A stretch of DNA of 64,000 nucleotides. Source: Pseudomonas sp. ZH-FAD. Lineage in GTDB: Bacteria; Pseudomonadota; Gammaproteobacteria; Pseudomonadales; Pseudomonadaceae. The translations under genes were made by a program, and so were the position numbers. The stretch lies in the NCBI RefSeq assembly GCF_002803095.1, contig NZ_PGLR01000012.1:62001-126000 (forward strand), read 5' to 3'. Below the pieces are notes generated by a model, which made no database searches, was not told where the DNA came from, and worked only from the letters and a program-made list of their open reading frames with translations. Shown in pieces: positions 40,528-47,262 of the stretch. Each line of letters opens with the position of its first letter. Within the stretch, counting starts at the first letter, position 1.

Positions 40528-41010
40528 ATGCAGAACGTCGAACAGGTGGTGAATTTTCTCAGCAAGTACAAACTGCGCCTGGCCACCGCCGAGTCCTGCA
40601 CAGCGGGGCTGATCAGCTCGCTGGTGGCGGATGTGCCCGGTAGTGGCAAGGTGCTCGATTGCGCGTTCGTCACCTATTCGCCGCAGGCCAAGCAGCGCTG
40701 CCTTGGCGTCAGCGCCGATACCATCGAGCGTTTCGGCCTGACCAGCGAAGAGGTTGCGCGGGAGATGGCGCTGGGCGCATTGCTGCGCAGCGACGCCGAT
40801 ATCGTGCTGGCCAACACTGGTCTGGCCGAGGCAGAGGGAGAGATGGACGGCGTGCAGTGCATCGCCTGTGCCATTCGCCTGGAGCAGCACCAGGGCATCG
40901 TCAGCGAAACGGTGAAGTTCAGCGGAGGCCGCAACCAGGTACGTGAGCAAGCGGCACGCTACGCCCTGATGCAGTTGCCTTACTACTACGAACGACTGCG
41001 TCAAGGCTGA
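40528..41010 (+). CDS. pncC: CinA-family nicotinamide-nucleotide amidohydrolase
   Basis: A 160-residue single CinA C-terminal domain. It has the family segments LATAESCTAGLISSLVADVPGSG (about 15-37), FVTYSPQAKQRCLGVS and VLANTGLAEAEG. PncC deamidates nicotinamide mononucleotide to nicotinate mononucleotide in NAD salvage. The N-terminal MoCF-like half of full CinA is absent, as is usual for the short form. GCGAGGAAATGACAG precedes the ATG. It is divergent from glgA and sits next to the DUF4142 gene on the opposite strand. Enzyme activity is a family call. Confidence 0.85.
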   Translation: MQNVEQVVNFLSKYKLRLATAESCTAGLISSLVADVPGSGKVLDCAFVTYSPQAKQRCLGVSADTIERFGLTSEEVAREMALGALLRSDADIVLANTGLAEAEGEMDGVQCIACAIRLEQHQGIVSETVKFSGGRNQVREQAARYALMQLPYYYERLRQG

Positions 41011-41058
41011 TTGGCGAGGCGCTGCCGAGCTGCATCAGCAGCCCGGCAAGCCGAGCGA

Positions 41059-41583
41059 TCATTCTTCCGGCAACTGACCGTTCAACTGCTCAGCGCGTTG
41101 CAGATGCTGCTCCAGCTTGGGCAGCGTCTCGCGGGCGAAGCTGGCGAGCTCCTCGTCATCGACATTCACGGCGCGACGGAACAACTCGATGGTCTCGCGG
41201 TGAGCGACCACCTGATTGTTCATGTAGGCCTTGTCGAAGCTGTCTTCGCTGCGCAGTTTGAGCACCAGGGCCTTGGCCTGGTTGATCAGTTCGGCATCGT
41301 CGGAGACCTCCAGGTCCTTGCTCTTGGCCAGTTCGGCCAGCTGCTGATTCGCCCGACGATGGTCGTCGATCATCATCTGCGCGAAGCCCTTGACCGCCTC
41401 GTTCTGTGATTTCTCCAGGGCCAGTTTGGCCGTTTCGATCTCGGCGACGCCTTTCGCCGATGCCTCTTCGACGAAGTCTTCGCTGCTTATCGATTCCGTC
41501 TGGCTGGCAGCCTGCAGGCTGCTGACGGCGCAGAGGGTGAGGGCGGCTGCGGCCAATAGGGTCAGTGTTTTCAATGGATGCAT
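41059..41583 (-). CDS. DUF4142 periplasmic ferritin-like protein
   Basis: A 174-residue protein with a signal peptide (hydrophobic stretch TLLAAAALTLCAVSSLQA, residues about 8-25, followed by A-S). The mature part matches DUF4142 with EDFVEEASAKGVAEIETAKLA and MIDDHRRANQQLAELA, predicted to be a long four-helix bundle of the ferritin-like type. Its metal-ligand content is weak, so iron binding is unproven. Homologues are common in stress islands and associated with outer-membrane fractions. An AlgU-like promoter (full GAACTT) lies directly upstream. Confidence 0.85.
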   Translation of the reverse strand: MHPLKTLTLLAAAALTLCAVSSLQAASQTESISSEDFVEEASAKGVAEIETAKLALEKSQNEAVKGFAQMMIDDHRRANQQLAELAKSKDLEVSDDAELINQAKALVLKLRSEDSFDKAYMNNQVVAHRETIELFRRAVNVDDEELASFARETLPKLEQHLQRAEQLNGQLPEE

Positions 41584-41615
41584 GGTGGTTCCTCCTGGGA
41601 TGTGCGTTCACAGGG

Positions 41616-41643
41616 GTAGAAGGGCTAGGCCAGGACGAAGTTC
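41616..41643 (-). promoter_or_regulatory. AlgU-like promoter candidate for DUF4142 gene
   Basis: On the minus strand GAACTT (41643-41638) and TCTAC (41620-41616) with a 17-bp spacer, start about 28 bp before the ATG. This is the closest match in the window to the AlgU consensus. Confidence 0.55.
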
Positions 41644-41714
41644 AGGACAAATTTGCCGCGCTACGCCAAGCGCAACGGCCCGCCATCACCGGTCTCTCGG
41701 GAAAAATTCAGGTC

Positions 41715-41742
41715 GAACGTAACAGCCGCAGCCCGTCTCAAA
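41715..41742 (+). promoter_or_regulatory. AlgU-like promoter candidate for katE
   Basis: GAACGT and TCAAA with a 17-bp spacer, about 110 bp upstream of the katE ATG and back to back with the DUF4142 site. Confidence 0.4.
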
Positions 41743-41849
41743 AACTACCCGGAGCGACTTTCCCGTCGCTTGCGTGGCCGCCATGTTCGACATGGCCACT
41801 GAATAACCGAGCGCGCGATACTCACGCCTCCAATAGCCAGGAGTAGCCC

Positions 41850-43988
41850 ATGAGCAAGCAACCGAAAACCGCCGAAAACAGCCAGATGGCGGGCAGCGAT
41901 ACGCTTGACCGCAGCAACAGCAACGCCAAGCTCGAACAACTCGAGCGCTTCCGCGAGGACGCCACCGGGGAGGCGCTGACCACCAACACCGGCACGCGCA
42001 TCGCCGACAACCAGAACAGCCTGCGCGGCGGCGAGCGTGGCCCGACGCTGATGGAAGATTTCATCATGCGCGAGAAGATCACCCACTTCGATCACGAGCG
42101 CATTCCCGAGCGCGTGGTGCATGCCCGCGGCGCGGCAGCGCATGGCTATTTCGAGGTGACCGAGCCGGCCAGCGACCTGACCTGCGCCGCTTTTCTCGGC
42201 GAAGCCGGCAAGCGCACGCCGGTGTTCGTGCGCTTTTCCACCGTGCAGGGGCCGCGCGGCTCGGCCGATACCGTGCGTGACGTGCGCGGTTTCGCGGTGA
42301 AGTTCTACACCGAAGAGGGCAACTTCGACCTGGTCGGCAACAACATGCCGGTGTTCTTCATCCAGGACGCGATCAAGTTCCCCGACTTCGTCCATGCGGT
42401 CAAACCCGAGCCGCACAACGAGATTCCCACCGGCGCGTCGGCCCACGACACCTTCTGGGACTTCGTCTCGCTGACCCCGGAATCGGCGCACATGGTGCTG
42501 TGGACCATGTCCGACCGCGCTATTCCCATCGCCTATCGCTCGATGCAGGGCTTCGGCGTACACAGCTTTCGCCTGGTCAACGGCGAGGGTCAGAGCAAGC
42601 TGGTGAAGTTTCACTGGCGACCCAAGGCCGGGGTTTGCTCGCTGGTATGGGACGAGGCGCAGAAACTTGCCGGCAAGGACCCGGACTTTCACCGACGCGG
42701 CCTGTGGGAAGACATCGAGCGCGGCCTCTACCCGGAATGGGAGCTGGGCCTGCAGGTGATGGACGAGGAGGACGCGCTGAGCTTTGGTTTCGACCTGCTC
42801 GACCCGACCAAGCTGGTACCCGAAGAGCTGGTGCCGGTGCGCGTGGTCGGGCGCATGGTGCTCAATCGCAACCCGGACAACTTCTTCGCTGAGACCGAGC
42901 AGGCGGCCTTTCACGTCGGGCATGTGGTGCCGGGCATCGACTTCAGCAATGACCCACTGCTGCAGGGGCGTCTGTTCTCCTACACCGACACCCAGTTGCT
43001 GCGTCTGGGCGGCCCCAATTTCAACGAAATCCCGATCAATCGGCCGCTATGTCCGTTCCACAACAATCAGCGTGACGCGCCGCATCGTCAGCAGATCAAT
43101 CGCGGCCGCGCCTCTTACGAGCCCAACTCGATCGACGGCAACTGGCCGCGTGAGACACCGCCAGCACCCAGCGGGGGTGGTTACAGCTCCTATCCCGAGC
43201 CGCTGCAGGGGCACAAGGTACGGGTTCGCTCAGCCAGCTTCGCCGATCACTTCTCCCAGGCCACGCTGTTCTGGCGCAGCATGAGCGAGGCCGAGCAGCA
43301 GCATATCGTCGATGCTTACAGCTTCGAACTGTCGAAAGTCGAGCGTCTGTACATTCGCGAGCGCCAGGTCAAGGAAATCCTCGCCCACATTGATCCGCTG
43401 CTGGCGTTGCGCGTGGCAGAGAACCTGGGTATCGATCTGGACAGCACCTCGACCTCGTCTATGGAGGGCAAGCTCCAGGATTCCCCGGCGCTGAGCCAGA
43501 TGAATCTGCTGCCCGGCGATATTCGCGGACGGCGCGTGGCTATCCTGCTTACCCCCGGTTGCAAGGCTGACGAGGTCGGCAGTCTGAAGAAGATGCTCGA
43601 AGCAGCCGGTGCCGTGGCCAAGCTCCTGGCGCCTTCCGCGGCGGCCTTGAAGGACTCCGACGGCCAGCCCATGCAGCCCGATGGCAGCTTCGCTTCGGAG
43701 CCGTCGATTACCGTCGACGCGGTGTTCGTGCCGGGTGGTGAGTATGTGCTCAAGACGCTGCAGAACGATGGCGTGGCCAAGCATTACCTGCTGGAGGCCT
43801 ACAAGCACCTCAAACCCGTGGCGCTCAGCGGTGACGCCGCTCAGCTTGCTGCGATGCTCGGTCTGGAAGAAGACGATGGCATGCTGTGCGGCGACAGTTT
43901 CGATCCGCTGTTCATGCGCTTCGAAACAGCGCTGAAGCAGCATCGCATCTGGGCGCGGGAGATGCGCGCCAAGAGCATTCCTGCCTGA
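41850..43988 (+). CDS. katE: Catalase HPII, large-subunit monofunctional catalase
   Basis: Converts H2O2 to water and O2; stationary-phase/stress catalase. The 712-residue length marks the large-subunit clade. The catalytic His lies in [13 protein letters not shown] (about 88-100), the Asn in [12 protein letters not shown], and the haem-ligand Tyr in [11 protein letters not shown]. After about 560 residues a flavodoxin/DJ-1-like domain follows ([26 protein letters not shown]), typical of HPII. The ATG is preceded by CAGGAGTAGCCC. The next gene (44002) is convergent. Confidence 0.95.
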   Translation: MSKQPKTAENSQMAGSDTLDRSNSNAKLEQLERFREDATGEALTTNTGTRIADNQNSLRGGERGPTLMEDFIMREKITHFDHERIPERVVHARGAAAHGYFEVTEPASDLTCAAFLGEAGKRTPVFVRFSTVQGPRGSADTVRDVRGFAVKFYTEEGNFDLVGNNMPVFFIQDAIKFPDFVHAVKPEPHNEIPTGASAHDTFWDFVSLTPESAHMVLWTMSDRAIPIAYRSMQGFGVHSFRLVNGEGQSKLVKFHWRPKAGVCSLVWDEAQKLAGKDPDFHRRGLWEDIERGLYPEWELGLQVMDEEDALSFGFDLLDPTKLVPEELVPVRVVGRMVLNRNPDNFFAETEQAAFHVGHVVPGIDFSNDPLLQGRLFSYTDTQLLRLGGPNFNEIPINRPLCPFHNNQRDAPHRQQINRGRASYEPNSIDGNWPRETPPAPSGGGYSSYPEPLQGHKVRVRSASFADHFSQATLFWRSMSEAEQQHIVDAYSFELSKVERLYIRERQVKEILAHIDPLLALRVAENLGIDLDSTSTSSMEGKLQDSPALSQMNLLPGDIRGRRVAILLTPGCKADEVGSLKKMLEAAGAVAKLLAPSAAALKDSDGQPMQPDGSFASEPSITVDAVFVPGGEYVLKTLQNDGVAKHYLLEAYKHLKPVALSGDAAQLAAMLGLEEDDGMLCGDSFDPLFMRFETALKQHRIWAREMRAKSIPA

Positions 43989-44001
43989 ACCGACGCCCGG
44001 C

Positions 44002-44175
44002 CTAGCGCGGTTTTCCGTCGCTCGGCCGGGTTCGTTTGCTGCGCTGCGCCTTGGTCGAGGGGCGCAGCGGCACTGGCGCATCGAGCTGCGAGCCAGGGTC
44101 TTCGTTACCTGGGTCGTCCAGCAGCGCCTCGCTGGAGCGCGCTACTGGCGTTTTCGTGGTTTTGTCCGATTTCAT
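44002..44175 (-). CDS. Small hydrophilic protein coupled to the Csp-type gene
   Basis: A 57-residue, highly polar and predicted disordered protein (SSEALLDDPGNEDPGSQLD, then PLRPSTKAQRSKRTRP). No family recognised. Its ATG overlaps the stop of the Cys-rich four-helix protein (44172-44175), so it is translationally coupled, and this overlap is the main evidence that it is a gene. A hairpin with CCCGGCC/GGCCGGG (43996-44030) covers its 3' end and may separate it from convergent katE. Confidence 0.5.
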   Translation of the reverse strand: MKSDKTTKTPVARSSEALLDDPGNEDPGSQLDAPVPLRPSTKAQRSKRTRPSDGKPR

Positions 44176-44501
44176 GCTGGCTCCAGTAAAGGTTCTTCTG
44201 CACACACCTGGCAGGTTCGCGCGCACTCCTGACAATGCTGGCTGGCGTGCTGCACGCATTCCTCGGCGCAGGCCAGGCAGGCGATCCGGCATAGCTGGCT
44301 GGCCACCGCGACATAGGGGCTGTTGCGCAGCATCAGCGTTGCTGTCAGGCGGCATAGATCGGCGCAGTCACGGCATAGCTCGACGCAGCGATAATGTCCG
44401 GCATTGCCCTCGCTCAGGCAGGCTGTTGCACATTGCTCGCAGGCATTGGCACAGCTGCTGTACGCAGTTATGTGATCGAGATAGTTATACGCCTCTGACA
44501 T
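44172..44501 (-). CDS. Four-helix bundle copper-storage protein (DUF326/Csp-like)
   Basis: A 109-residue protein with 16 cysteines, nearly all in CxxxC or CxxC spacings along predicted helices (CANACEQCATAC, CRDCADLC, CRIACLACAEEC, CQECARTCQVC). Such Cys-lined helix bundles bind many Cu(I) ions in Csp proteins. No signal peptide is seen, so this is the cytosolic Csp3-like type. The ATG with GAGGTATCAAT before it is taken rather than an upstream Met. It overlaps the small hydrophilic gene downstream. With the metallothionein at 10389 it adds a second metal-buffering protein to the island. Confidence 0.85.
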   Translation of the reverse strand: MSEAYNYLDHITAYSSCANACEQCATACLSEGNAGHYRCVELCRDCADLCRLTATLMLRNSPYVAVASQLCRIACLACAEECVQHASQHCQECARTCQVCAEEPLLEPA

Positions 44502-44624
44502 ATTGATACCTCGCTGTATAAGCACTGTAGAAAATAATCACGAGCGCCAACATATGGTGGTTTTATTTTGCCGACACTCGCACACCGAGTAACGTCCTAT
44601 AGGCATTAAAAAAGATCATTTCGA

Positions 44625-44849
44625 TTACTTGCTGTGCTCAGGCGAAGTTGGCCCGTCGTCATGTCCATGCGGGCCGGCAATGCCCCAGATAACCAGCCCG
44701 ATAATCGGGAATATCCAGATAAGCAGAGCCCAAAGAGTTTTCGTCCCGACATGCTTGTCGCTACGAAATACACTGATCACCGCCCACAGATGTAGCAGAA
44801 CGATGAGGGCAGCAATTGTAATGGAAAAGTAAATGACTGAATCCGGCAT
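44625..44849 (-). CDS. PLDc N-terminal-type small membrane protein (copy A)
   Basis: A 74-residue protein with two membrane helices (about 4-28 and 38-60). LWAVISVFRSDK (20-32), GP at 59-60 and the C-terminus SPEHSK (69-74) match position by position the other copy at 59786-60010, which also has 74 residues. This PLDc_N region normally precedes cardiolipin-synthase domains but here stands alone. Function unknown, perhaps a small partner of membrane enzymes such as ClsB. GGAGGCCTGTC precedes the ATG. Hydropathy suggests both termini in the same compartment. Confidence 0.8.
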   Translation of the reverse strand: MPDSVIYFSITIAALIVLLHLWAVISVFRSDKHVGTKTLWALLIWIFPIIGLVIWGIAGPHGHDDGPTSPEHSK

Positions 44850-44979
44850 GACAGGCCTCCTTTGAAAAGGGTCTATGCATGTCGACAGCCACCCCGATCA
44901 TTCGCTCAGATAATCGGGGCGCGGGAAAAGGGAAGGCAGGATAAAGGCTGGAAATGCCAGCCGAGAGCGTCAAGGACCG

Positions 44980-45420
44980 CTAGAAGGAGTGATTGGACTT
45001 GATCACTTCGATCATCATGTTGTCGGGTCTGTCCTCGCTGTTCTCAACCAACGGGACGCTTTGTACATTGCTGCAGGTGAGCAGTGAACGACTGAATTCA
45101 AAGTCTGCGGCAGGGCGCGAGGGGGTCAGCTTGTCATGACCACAATCCTCGCAATGCTGATCGTTCAGCGCATCGTCATGCACCTGGTAGCAGCTCAAGT
45201 CGATCTCCTGCAGGGAGCGTTGTGCGCTGTGGGCGTCGGGCCGCGCCAGGGACGGCTGTTGAGGCTGCGAGACCAGCAGCACCACCAAGCATAACGATCC
45301 GGCCGTATAGGGCCATTCGTACATCAGTTGGTGGCGATAAGGCATATGCCTTCTGATTTTTCCCATGAGATCTTCGGGCTTGCTCCGAGTCTGAGGAGCG
45401 GACACATTGCATCTGGGCAC
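44980..45420 (-). CDS. Hypothetical membrane-anchored or secreted protein
   Basis: A 146-residue reading frame. The best start is GTG at 45420, eight bases after AGGAG; ATG at 45366 is an alternative with a weaker site. A hydrophobic run (GSLCLVVLLVS, about 41-51) could be a membrane anchor or late signal peptide. The remainder is polar with Cys pairs (CYQV, CEDCGHD). No family recognised. The gene lies in a run of small genes between PLDc_N copy A and the 45433 gene, on the same strand as both. Confidence 0.45.
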   Translation of the reverse strand: MPRCNVSAPQTRSKPEDLMGKIRRHMPYRHQLMYEWPYTAGSLCLVVLLVSQPQQPSLARPDAHSAQRSLQEIDLSCYQVHDDALNDQHCEDCGHDKLTPSRPAADFEFSRSLLTCSNVQSVPLVENSEDRPDNMMIEVIKSNHSF

Positions 45421-45432
45421 TTGCGTATCTCC

Positions 45433-45750
45433 TCATTTCTTTTCGAGCTTTCTCATGGCCCATAAGCGAGAGGTACGCGTGCGAAAAATCGGCTCGCGCG
45501 AGTAGGTGGGTAACTGCGTGGTGCTGCAGTGTTTGACCGCTTCGTTAATTGACTCGGCATCCTCCTCCAGCGCCATATCGAAATGGATCAATCGAATGAC
45601 TTCTTGAGCGGAGCAACTTCCATCTAGGACGCGCACTAATTGTCGCTCCCTGTGGGCAACGGTAAGCACGACGCTCCCGTCCGGTCTTGGCGTCATATTA
45701 ACTTCATAGTTAGACAGCGCTGATCTAATGCTTTCCAGATCGTGTTTCAT
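45433..45750 (-). CDS. Small protein resembling the DUF3509 family of Pseudomonas
   Basis: A 105-residue protein. The segment ALSNYEVNMTPRPDGSVVLTV and the following VRVLDGSCSAQEVIRLI resemble DUF3509, a Pseudomonas family of unknown function often found near regulatory genes. Start at the ATG six bases after AAGGAGATG is preferred over upstream Mets. The C-terminal 30 residues (TRTSRLWAMRKLEKK) are basic. The family call is from memory of sequence character and is uncertain. Confidence 0.5.
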   Translation of the reverse strand: MKHDLESIRSALSNYEVNMTPRPDGSVVLTVAHRERQLVRVLDGSCSAQEVIRLIHFDMALEEDAESINEAVKHCSTTQLPTYSREPIFRTRTSRLWAMRKLEKK

Positions 45751-46096
45751 GGGCATCTCCTTGATAGCACCCATAAAACATAGCGATGTCTTTACTGCAT
45801 ACCAACAGTTGGGACGATTTGTAAAAAGAAAATTCAAAGCGCCATCATTTACTAAGGTTGTACAGGCACATCCTCTGCAAACTAAAGCCCAGGCCTGGCT
45901 AGCCCATCAGATGATGCTTAAGGTTACTTTATTGTTTGCACACAGCATGTTGCGCTGGGAAATAAGCCAACTGCTTCGCAGTGACAGAAAAAATACTCTG
46001 AACCATATGCGCGAAATGGTTACACCGAAGCGCTCTTCGGCGGTCAAGAAAACTGGATTGAATTTGTACGAGACGCTAGCGAACACGAAGCACGCG
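45751..46096. other. AT-rich stretch without a recognised gene
   Basis: About 346 bp of clearly lower GC than its surroundings (roughly 45% against well over 60%). Reading frames exist on both strands, but neither protein resembles a known family and no clear ribosome-binding site stands before a start. Possible promoter region, decayed gene or foreign remnant between the 45433 gene and ctaG. Confidence 0.45.
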
Positions 46097-46918
46097 CTAT
46101 AGGGGATTACCTGCACTTTCGCGCACCTGGCGACGCCATATGCGGGTCAACCAGCGCCAACTGATCCAGCCGGCTGCGGCTAGATACACCAGACTACCCG
46201 GCACCCACATCAGCAGGCCGGCCAGTTGCTGGTCAGCCAGGTCACGGGACTCGCCATAGAACGTCGTGTTGCCGAAGGTGAGCAGGGCACCGAGCAGGCC
46301 GGTGTGCATCAGGGTCAGGAGAATGGCCATCAGCGCGTGCGGCACCTGCCGTGGATTGGCGCGCAGGCAGGACCACCAGAACAGCCAGGCGCTGAACAGA
46401 AAACAGGCATGCTCGATGGCGTGCCACCAGGTGTTGTCCAGCGCCAGCATGTACAGGCTCGGCGTATGCCAGACCCAGATCATCGCGCCGTGCAGCATGG
46501 CCAGGGCTACCGGATAGCGGCCGCTGCGCAGAATCACGTTGGACACCGGTGCCATCCAGCCACCGAGCAGCGCTCGCCATTGCGGCAGCGGCCGAGCCAG
46601 CGCCCAGAGCGGCGCGATGACGATCATGAACAGCATGTGCTGAACCATGTGCAGGCTGGTGCTGGTTTCCGCCCAGTCATCGATGGGGCCGAATACAGCG
46701 AGCACGGTGATGATCATCGCCAGGTGCATCCACCAGGCTTCACGCCCATGCGGGCGCACCTTGCGGCAGCCGAGGATGTACAGCAGCCAGGCCGCGCCGA
46801 GCAGCAGGGCGCTGAGTAGCAGCGGTACACGCTCGTTCAGATGCAGATGGCCATCGAGCAGACCATGGGCGGCGGCCGTGCCAGGCAGAAGGAGGAGGGC
46901 GAGGACGATCACAGGCAT
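46097..46918 (-). CDS. ctaG: Cytochrome c oxidase assembly protein, CtaG/caa3 family
   Basis: A 273-residue membrane protein of the CtaG_caa3 family. It has a signal-like first helix (MPVIVLALLLLPGTAAAHG), then about seven helices, with conserved His and Met residues in loops (HMVQHMLFMIVIAPLWALARP, HGAMIWVWHTPSLYM, WWHAIEHACFL). It is linked to copper insertion into aa3-type oxidase. Its start overlaps the end of the small membrane protein gene (46909-47262) by ten bases, and it is the last gene of the cox run. Confidence 0.88.
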   Translation of the reverse strand: MPVIVLALLLLPGTAAAHGLLDGHLHLNERVPLLLSALLLGAAWLLYILGCRKVRPHGREAWWMHLAMIITVLAVFGPIDDWAETSTSLHMVQHMLFMIVIAPLWALARPLPQWRALLGGWMAPVSNVILRSGRYPVALAMLHGAMIWVWHTPSLYMLALDNTWWHAIEHACFLFSAWLFWWSCLRANPRQVPHALMAILLTLMHTGLLGALLTFGNTTFYGESRDLADQQLAGLLMWVPGSLVYLAAAGWISWRWLTRIWRRQVRESAGNPL

Positions 46919-47262
46919 GGTGGTAGGCTCAGCGTTGGCAGGGCGACGAAGACAGTGGCGATGGCGCCGATCAGGTTCACGCCAGCGGCGAGGCGAGCCA
47001 CGAAGCGCGCGGGCTGGCCTTCATGCTCGTCCCTGGCGGCGCGTTGAAACAGCCAGGCCAACCCCAGGAGGGCCGCCATGGTGAACAGGCTGAGCAGAGC
47101 GAGCAGAGCGTTCAGCCAGGTCCATTGCCCGCGTGCAGGATCAGGTGGCACCAGGGCGCAACCCACCGACAGACCGCCATAAAGCGCGATGAACCAGATA
47201 CTCCAGAGCACCAGCCCGAGAGGGATGTGGATCGGGTTGTAGGGGGAGCGTAACGGCTGCAT
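46909..47262 (-). CDS. Small membrane protein of the cox locus
   Basis: A 117-residue protein with three membrane segments (about 13-37, 52-75 and 90-110). No family is recognised, but its position between the fused oxidase subunit and ctaG, with overlaps on both sides (ATGA with the oxidase stop at 47262; ten bases with ctaG), is that of CoxO/CoxP-type accessory genes in coxMNOP loci. Likely an assembly or structural partner. Start is the ATG that overlaps the oxidase stop; the longer upstream frame is unsupported. Confidence 0.7.
   Translation of the reverse strand: MQPLRSPYNPIHIPLGLVLWSIWFIALYGGLSVGCALVPPDPARGQWTWLNALLALLSLFTMAALLGLAWLFQRAARDEHEGQPARFVARLAAGVNLIGAIATVFVALPTLSLPPCL

Noticed and set aside
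45728..46102. 124-residue plus-strand frame in the AT-rich stretch
   Set aside because: No ribosome-binding site, no recognised family, and the start lies inside the 45433 gene; treated as non-coding.
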